From: Verrucomicrobiota bacterium
Lineage (GTDB): Bacteria > Verrucomicrobiota > Verrucomicrobiia > Verrucomicrobiales > DEV007
NCBI GenBank assembly: GCA_027618625.1
Contig: JAQCER010000012.1
Location: 1 to 15,042, forward strand
Direction: 5' to 3'
Length of the DNA stretch: 15,042 nucleotides
Positions within the stretch are counted from its first letter, which is position 1. Each line of letters begins with the position of its first letter. Both the position numbers and the translations under genes were made by a program. The notes beneath the pieces were generated by a model. The model made no database searches. It was not told where the DNA came from and worked only from the letters and a program-made list of their open reading frames with translations. Below are positions 14,938 to 15,042 of this stretch, piece by piece.

Positions 14938-15042
14938 GGGGAAAAATACGGTCTCAATTTCAACTTTCTACCAGCATATCCCGAGATTTCCAGGGCTTAC
15001 GCATGAGGAGTGGATGGTATTGTGGCAATTAGGGAAAATCGA
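14938..15042. other. Upstream region of the L,D-transpeptidase gene, nothing certain
   Basis: The last 105 bases hold no complete gene. They probably carry start signals for the minus-strand L,D-transpeptidase, but no good promoter match was seen. On the + strand an ATG at 15014 opens nine codons to the edge behind a GAGGAG-like run; this is too short to judge. Confidence 0.25.

Noticed and set aside
15003..15042. Start of a + strand gene at the right edge (ATG at 15003 or 15014)
   Set aside because: The frame from 15003 stops after nine codons. The frame from 15014 is open for only nine codons, which is too little to support a gene.

Overview
The window looks like chromosomal DNA of a free-living Gram-negative bacterium. 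My best guess is Verrucomicrobiota or a relative. The reasons are indirect: most starts lack a Shine-Dalgarno sequence, large soluble multi-PAS kinases are present, there is a secreted FG-GAP propeller protein, and a DUF6788-type protein lies beside a transposase. No rRNA or other phylogenetic marker is present, so this placement is tentative. I see no tRNA, rRNA or CRISPR array.

Left edge (1 to about 1380): a mobile-element-like unit. The 5' part of a transposase-like gene runs leftward off the window from 604, and a small DUF6788-type gene (723-1055) diverges from it. About 325 non-coding bases follow, with a 10-base tandem repeat and an AT-rich promoter-like end.

Left-centre (1417-10181, + strand): three closely spaced genes that look like one operon. 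The first is a giant soluble sensor kinase with a degenerate receiver, five PAS-like domains and a HisKA_2-type kinase core. The second is a hybrid kinase with the order REC-PAS-PAS-HisKA-HATPase-REC. The third is a fusion of a clan GH-A-like glycosidase domain with a family 2 glycosyltransferase and C-terminal membrane helices. The simplest reading is a phosphorelay, possibly from the first kinase to the N-terminal receiver of the second, linked to synthesis of a surface polysaccharide.

Centre (10282-11430, +): an exported FG-GAP/VCBS protein with seven Asp-rich loops. It converges with the minus-strand genes.

Right part (11438-14937, - strand), in transcription order: a YafK-like L,D-transpeptidase, the chromosome-partitioning protein ParB, a membrane-anchored glutaminyl-cyclase-like M28 metalloenzyme, and a stand-alone cyclic-nucleotide-binding domain protein. 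These are cell-envelope and chromosome housekeeping genes rather than a single pathway. No parA is seen beside parB.

The most distinctive parts are the kinase-kinase-glycosidase/glycosyltransferase operon and the receiver domain that has lost its phosphoacceptor aspartate.
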